The notes below the pieces were generated by a model that did not search any database, was not told where the DNA came from, and worked only from the letters and a program-made list of their open reading frames with translations. 64,000 nucleotides of DNA. Origin: Nonomuraea maritima (GTDB lineage: Bacteria > Actinomycetota > Actinomycetes > Streptosporangiales > Streptosporangiaceae). The translations under genes were made by a program, and so were the position numbers. The stretch is taken from NCBI RefSeq assembly GCF_900100395.1, contig NZ_FNFB01000007.1, positions 248,001 through 312,000 on the forward strand. Reading direction: 5' to 3'. Below are positions 59,672-64,000 of this stretch, one piece after another; the stretch's first letter is position 1; every line of letters begins with the position of its first letter.

Positions 59672-60892
59672 CTACAGGGTGACGACGGTTCCGGTGAGGC
59701 GGGCCTCCTCCGCCGCCCACGCGATCTCGTGACTGTGCAGGCTTTCGCGGGGGTCGGACAGGATGGGGGACCGGTCGTTGCGGCTGAGGGCGTCCAGGAA
59801 CGCCGTGACCAGGCCCTGGTCGCCGCCGCCGTGCCCGTCCGCGGGCGGGTTCGTGTCGATGACCTCGACGTTCCCGGTCACGAAATCGGTCACGGTGAGC
59901 TTGGCGCCGTCGCCCTCAAGCGAGCCACGCGTGCCGAAGATGCGGGTCTTGCGCGGAGACATGGGGGAGAAGGCGGTCATGGTGAACGAAGCCGTCGCGC
60001 CGCCGTCGAAGTCCAGGTTGACCACCTGGTGGTCGACCACGTCGTTGTCGCACGCGTACACGCACCTGCCGTAGGGGCCATCGCGCAGCGCGCGCAGCAC
60101 GCCCGCCTCCGTGACGTCCTCGCTCAGCACGGACAGCGGCCAGCGGTTCTGGCCGCCCACGAAAGGCAGGTAGATGCGCTGGGCGTCGTAGGGGCACTCG
60201 TCCGCGACGGTGCAGTCGAGACAGCGATCCGCCGCGCCCGCCGGCTGGTTCTCGGCCGTGAAGTGCTTCAGGCCCCCGAACGACGACACCCGGGTGACCC
60301 GGCGGCCCATCAGGTACGTCAGCCAGTCGAGATCGTGGCACGACTTGGCCAGCAGCATGAACGTGGCCTGATCGCTGCGACGCCAGTTGCCGCGCACGTA
60401 GGAGTGAGCGTGGTGCCACCAGCCGACAGGCTCCAGGTGGTCGATGGTCACGATCTCGCCGAGCCGCCCGCTGTCGAGCACGGCTTTGACCTCGCGGGTG
60501 TACGAGGTGTACCGCATCACGTGACAGACGGTGAACAACACCCCTGTCCGTTCGGCGGCCGCCACGATGCGCCGGCAGTCCTCCAGCCGGACGGCCATCG
60601 GCTTCTCCAGCAGGATGTGGTAGCCGAGCTCGGCCAAGCGCACCGCCGGTTCCACGTGGCCGGCGTCCAGCGTCGCGATCACCACCGCGTCGGCGAGCCG
60701 CGGCTGCTCGGCGAGCTCGCGCCAGTCGCCGAAGCCCACGGCGTCCGGGTGCTCGGCGAGCAGCGCCTCCCGGCGCCGCGGATCGGGCTCGGCCACGGCG
60801 GCGAGTCTGGCACGACCGTCCATCGTCGCGTACTTCGTGTATGTCGTCCCTCGGTCGCCCGCACCGACCAGGGCCAGATCAACCTGCCGCAT
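59672..60892 (-). CDS. Gfo/Idh/MocA-family oxidoreductase
   Basis: 406 aa. RQVDLALVGAGDRGTTY is the NAD(P) Rossmann loop; AGHVEPAVRLAELGYHILLEKPMA carries the family EKP; the C-terminal domain has CHDLDWLTYLMG. A four-cysteine loop CLDCTVADECPYDAQRIY is unusual and could bind a metal. Oxidises or reduces a sugar or inositol. ATG 60892. Divergent from the ROK repressor at 60965. Confidence 0.87.
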   Translation of the reverse strand: MRQVDLALVGAGDRGTTYTKYATMDGRARLAAVAEPDPRRREALLAEHPDAVGFGDWRELAEQPRLADAVVIATLDAGHVEPAVRLAELGYHILLEKPMAVRLEDCRRIVAAAERTGVLFTVCHVMRYTSYTREVKAVLDSGRLGEIVTIDHLEPVGWWHHAHSYVRGNWRRSDQATFMLLAKSCHDLDWLTYLMGRRVTRVSSFGGLKHFTAENQPAGAADRCLDCTVADECPYDAQRIYLPFVGGQNRWPLSVLSEDVTEAGVLRALRDGPYGRCVYACDNDVVDHQVVNLDFDGGATASFTMTAFSPMSPRKTRIFGTRGSLEGDGAKLTVTDFVTGNVEVIDTNPPADGHGGGDQGLVTAFLDALSRNDRSPILSDPRESLHSHEIAWAAEEARLTGTVVTL

Positions 60893-60964
60893 GTTCCCCA
60901 CCTCAATTATGAGAAGACGCGACGTAAAGCTAAGGTTGGTGCAGTCAGACCGTCAAGGGGCTTT

Positions 60965-62068
60965 ATGAGAACTCTCGGCGATACTCACGACACCGCCCTG
61001 CTGCGCCGCCTCAACACGCGTGCCATCCTGCTCGCCCTGCGCCAGAGCGGGCCGCAGACGCTGACCCAGCTCGCGCGCGCCGCCGGCCTGTCGCGGCAGA
61101 CCGCGGAGGCGGCGCTCTCCGACCTGACCGAGCGAGGGCTCGCGCGCGAGGTCGCGCCGACCGAGGGCCGGGCGGGGCGACCCGCCCGGCGCTTCACGTT
61201 CAGGGCCGAAGCGGGTCACGTCCTCGGGCTGGACGTGGGGCCGCGGCGAATCCTCGCCATGCTGGCCGACCTGAACGGCGACGTGATCGAGGAGCGGCGG
61301 CTCGACGCGGACGAGCACACGCCCGCCGCCGAACGCCTCGTGCTGGCCGAACGAGCCGCCACCGCGTGCGTGGAGGCGGCCGGGTCGGCGCGTGGAGGCC
61401 TGTGGGCGGCAGCGGCGGGCACCTCGGGTGTCGTCGACCGGTCCGGCAGGGTGTCGGTCTCCACCATCGTCCCCGGCTGGACCGGGCTCGACCTCGCCGG
61501 CCAGGTCGGGAGATGGTTCGGTTGCCCCGGGTTCGCGGCCAACGACGCGAACCTCGCGGCGGTCGCCGAGCACTGGCGGGGCAGCGCTCGCCATGTCGAC
61601 GACCTGGTCTACGTGCTCGCCGGCTATCGGTCAGGACACGGCTTGCTGCTCGACGGCCGGTTGCGTACCGGCCGCACCGGCAGTGCCGGTGAGCTGGGCG
61701 GATTGCCGCTGTCCGGATGGGAGGACTCGTCCGTCGTGCTCGCGGAGGCGGGACGGGACGCGGCGGAGATCTTCGAGGCGGCGCGGGAGGGCGACGAGCA
61801 GGCACTCGCGGTCGTGGACCGGCTCGCGCACGGGATCGCGCGCGGCGCGTCGGCGCTCGTGCTCGTGGTGGACCCCGAGCTGGTCGTCGTGGGCGGCGGG
61901 TTCTCGCGCGGGGGAGAGTCGCTGCTCGCCCGGATCCGGGCTCACCTGGCCGAGATGTGCCTCAACCCTCCCGAGGTCACCCTGTCCACGTTCGGCGAGG
62001 AGAGCATCGCACTCGGCGCGGTGCGCATGGCCCTGGACCACGTCGAGAGGGAACGACTCGGCCTGTGA
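60965..62068 (+). CDS. ROK-family transcriptional repressor
   Basis: 367 aa. N-terminal winged helix RRLNTRAILLALRQSGPQTLTQLARAAGLSRQTAEAALSDL; ROK sugar-binding domain with LGLDVGPRRILAMLAD, AANDANLAAVAEH and GRTGSAGELGGL. The zinc motif CxCGxxGC of many ROK proteins is absent. ATG 60965. Most likely represses the divergent oxidoreductase in response to a sugar. Ends 15 bases from the convergent phosphotransferase. Confidence 0.88.
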   Translation: MRTLGDTHDTALLRRLNTRAILLALRQSGPQTLTQLARAAGLSRQTAEAALSDLTERGLAREVAPTEGRAGRPARRFTFRAEAGHVLGLDVGPRRILAMLADLNGDVIEERRLDADEHTPAAERLVLAERAATACVEAAGSARGGLWAAAAGTSGVVDRSGRVSVSTIVPGWTGLDLAGQVGRWFGCPGFAANDANLAAVAEHWRGSARHVDDLVYVLAGYRSGHGLLLDGRLRTGRTGSAGELGGLPLSGWEDSSVVLAEAGRDAAEIFEAAREGDEQALAVVDRLAHGIARGASALVLVVDPELVVVGGGFSRGGESLLARIRAHLAEMCLNPPEVTLSTFGEESIALGAVRMALDHVERERLGL

Positions 62069-62083
62069 CCGGCCACGCCATGC

Positions 62084-62920
62084 TCAGCGAACGGCGATCT
62101 CGGCTGTGATGGCCGGGCCCTCCTGCTGGATCCACGTCTCGGCGCGGGGGAGCCGATCCTTCGCGCCCTCGTCCCAAAAGCGCCGGAACACGGGGTCTTG
62201 TTCAGCTGCGGTGCGCATGTTGACGTGGAACCGGCCGATCATCGTGCCGGCCGCGGAGACCAGGATGCGACGCTGCCGCGGCGTCATGCCGTACGCGTCG
62301 GCAAACACCGCGACACGGTGCGGGATGTCGAGGTCGCGGAAGGCGGGCGCCCGGTCCTCGGGATGCATCAGCGGCGCCCAGTAGTAGAGGGCGTTGGCGA
62401 GGTCGTCGACCCGCGTCGTGGGCTTGGCCAGGTCGAAGTCAATGAGCGCCACGGGCAGGCCGTCACGGAAGACGACGTTGCCGGGGCAGTAGTCGCGGTG
62501 GCTCACCAGCGGCGGCTCACCGTCCGGGGTCGAGGTCCGGACCCGTGTCCCGGGGATCCCGCCCCAGACGGCGTCCTCGGGCGCGACCCAGCGCTCGGCG
62601 GCGTCGTGCAGTCGCCGGATGAGCTGCGCCAGTGCGACCAGCACCTCCTCCCTCGCCGTCTGCGGCGGGAGCGGTTCACGGGGAACGTCGCCGGGGACGA
62701 AGGACAACACCTCGCGTCCGCGCTCGTCGAGCCCGAGAGGGACGGGCGCTCCTGAGAAGCCCTCGGCGTGCAGGTGCGCCAGGTAGGCCTGGATCGTCAG
62801 GGTGAAGGGCCGGACCGGGCGGCGCACGGTGTCGCCGACCCGCACGATGCCTTGGGTGACGCCGTCACCGACCAACGGCACCTCGTCCGACTGATCGACA
62901 CCACGACTCAGGTCGTTCAC
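62084..62920 (-). CDS. phosphotransferase (APH/choline-kinase fold)
   Basis: 278 aa. Brenner motif HRDYCPGNVVF with catalytic Asp and the Asn; IDFDLAKPTTRVDDLA carries the metal aspartate. C-terminal helices FHVNMRTAAEQDPVFRRFW. Members phosphorylate aminoglycosides, choline, homoserine or fructosamine. GTG 62920 has GGAGG upstream. Confidence 0.87.
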   Translation of the reverse strand: MNDLSRGVDQSDEVPLVGDGVTQGIVRVGDTVRRPVRPFTLTIQAYLAHLHAEGFSGAPVPLGLDERGREVLSFVPGDVPREPLPPQTAREEVLVALAQLIRRLHDAAERWVAPEDAVWGGIPGTRVRTSTPDGEPPLVSHRDYCPGNVVFRDGLPVALIDFDLAKPTTRVDDLANALYYWAPLMHPEDRAPAFRDLDIPHRVAVFADAYGMTPRQRRILVSAAGTMIGRFHVNMRTAAEQDPVFRRFWDEGAKDRLPRAETWIQQEGPAITAEIAVR

Positions 62921-63236
62921 GAGCCCTCCACCTGTGTTGGTTTCAGCAGCGATCCGGGCGCGTCCTCGTCCCGGCTCCTGGGCCGGGACGGACGAACGGC
63001 TCTGACCGCGTCTCGCCGAGGCCTTGGTGTCCGCGGTCGAGGCCGCGCAAGATCTTCTCACGGCGCCTACCTCGAAGACGCCGCCTCAGGCTCACCGAAC
63101 CCCGGATCGCGCCCGGATTCGTCGTCATCTGTTCGTATAGAAGGCGCGGACACCGGTTAGGTACTTTCCCCCACTACGGACGTCTGTCTCGCGGCTCAGC
63201 GTGCGGCCACATCGATGAATGACAACGGGGGACATC
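62921..63236. other. 316-base stretch without a gene
   Basis: Between the divergent phosphotransferase and methyltransferase genes. Contains TTCGTATAGAAG near 63121 and GGTTAGGTACTTTCC near 63154 as possible promoter parts; nothing else is seen. Confidence 0.5.
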
Positions 63237-64000
63237 ATGGGAAAGACGCTTGATCAGGATCGCGTGCTGGAATTCCAGGAACGCGTGATGATCGACAGCG
63301 GTGCCGCCTTCGCGGGCCTGTGCACGTCGATCGGCGTCCGGCTCGGGCTCTACGAGGCGATGGCCGGAGCCGGGCCGCTGACCTCACAGGACCTCGCCGC
63401 TCGCACCCGCCTCGACGAGCGGTACGTACGGGAGTGGCTGGCCTCCCAGGTGGCCGGCCAGTACGTGCTGTACGAGCCCGGCACGGACACCTACCTGCTC
63501 ACCGACGAGCACGCCGCGGTGCTCGCGGACCCGGGCGCCGCAACGTACTCGGCAGGGGCGTTCACCATGCTCCAGTCGCTCTACGCCAGCGAGGACGCGC
63601 TGGTGGACGCCTACCGCACGGGCGAAGGCGTGGGCTGGCAGGAACACGGACCGGCACTGTACGAGGGGGTGGCCACGTTCTTCCGTCCCGGATATGCGGC
63701 GGCCCTGGTATCGGAGTGGTTGCCGGCCCTGGACGGCGTCGTGGCGGGGCTGGAGCGAGGCATGTCCGTCGCCGACGTCGGCTGCGGCTTCGGCCACAGC
63801 ACGCTGCTCATGGCGCGGGCGTTCCCCAACTCCCGCTTCCACGGCTTCGACTTCCACCTCCCCTCAATCGAGCGGGCGCGGCGCGCGGCGGAGGAGCAGG
63901 GACTGGCGGAGCGCGTCACCTTCGAAGTCGCGGCCGCGGGAGACTTCCCCGGCGGAGACTACGGCCTGATCACCTACTTCGACTGCCTGCACGACCTCGG
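63237..64000 (+). CDS. SAM-dependent methyltransferase (winged-helix + class I), 5' part
   Basis: At least 254 residues; the gene runs off the window. MGKTLDQDRVLEFQERVMID start; winged-helix dimerisation part LGLYEAMAGAGPLTSQDLAARTRLDERYVREW; AdoMet motif VADVGCGFGHSTLLMARAF and the following acidic GFDFHLP. Related to the Mycobacterium Rv2258c group. ATG 63237 has GGGGGA upstream. Similar enzymes methylate aromatic or thiol metabolites. Confidence 0.85.
   Translation, partial: MGKTLDQDRVLEFQERVMIDSGAAFAGLCTSIGVRLGLYEAMAGAGPLTSQDLAARTRLDERYVREWLASQVAGQYVLYEPGTDTYLLTDEHAAVLADPGAATYSAGAFTMLQSLYASEDALVDAYRTGEGVGWQEHGPALYEGVATFFRPGYAAALVSEWLPALDGVVAGLERGMSVADVGCGFGHSTLLMARAFPNSRFHGFDFHLPSIERARRAAEEQGLAERVTFEVAAAGDFPGGDYGLITYFDCLHDL

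Noticed and set aside
59561..60964. Long N-terminal extension of the ROK frame
   Set aside because: It covers the oxidoreductase on the other strand; the ROK domain starts at 60965 with normal N-terminus.

Overview
The window is high-GC actinomycete chromosome. The evidence is frequent GTG/TTG starts, dense TetR-type regulators, WYL and CGNR regulators, a rifampin monooxygenase, SapA-like secreted proteins and a meso-DAP-type MurE paralogue. A Streptosporangiales-like host (Nonomuraea/Actinomadura type) is a reasonable guess but is not proven here. It looks like accessory or arm-type chromosome: many small regulator/enzyme pairs, several gene fragments, and relics of Tn3-family and IS605/TnpB-type elements. 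No rRNA, tRNA or CRISPR array was recognised.

Layout. 0-4.5 kb: the end of a GAP-family membrane protein, a sulfatase and a SulP anion transporter (sulfate release and uptake). 4.5-17.7 kb: TetR/quinone-oxidoreductase pair, tryptophan 2,3-dioxygenase, a TnpB relic, a frameshifted Imm49-like gene, an orphan sensor kinase, a second quinone oxidoreductase, an F420/luciferase-like enzyme, a methyltransferase, and a TetR-hydrolase-AraC group. 17.7-31.3 kb: small secreted and HesB-like proteins, metallo-hydrolase, broken hydrolase and MFS genes beside a TetR, GNAT, a secreted pyroglutamyl-peptidase-like protein with Ser at the nucleophile position, DUF302, VOC, rifampin monooxygenase (rox), and three further TetR units. 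31.4-38 kb: two patches of chimeric gene fragments flank an NTF2/TetR pair, a hydrolase whose divergent TetR is reduced to a stub, and a LuxR-type two-component system.

38-45 kb: probably one functional block. A DUF5937/ArsR regulator, a MurE-like ligase, a kinase-fold protein and a beta-lactamase-fold hydrolase run leftward. An MFS exporter is divergent across a 17-bp-arm inverted repeat, and a second ArsR-type regulator lies convergent with the exporter. 45.3-46.6 kb: three tandem 137-aa SapA-like secreted proteins closed by a strong terminator. 46.6-59.7 kb: a mobile-element-scarred stretch with a Tn3 transposase relic, an intact serine resolvase with a palindromic upstream region, and a second fused pair of transposase and resolvase fragments. 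Inside it lies an intact trio: WYL regulator, then divergently an epoxide hydrolase and an AlkZ-like DNA glycosylase. 59.7-64 kb: an oxidoreductase/ROK repressor pair, a phosphotransferase and the start of a methyltransferase.

Most genes work as small switchable units: a regulator, a palindromic operator, and one or two divergent enzymes. Perfect or near-perfect inverted repeats mark most of these junctions, and two operator types recur at more than one promoter, which suggests small local regulons. The most interesting candidate systems are the WYL/epoxide hydrolase/AlkZ genotoxin-defence unit and the MurE/kinase/serine-hydrolase/exporter block.
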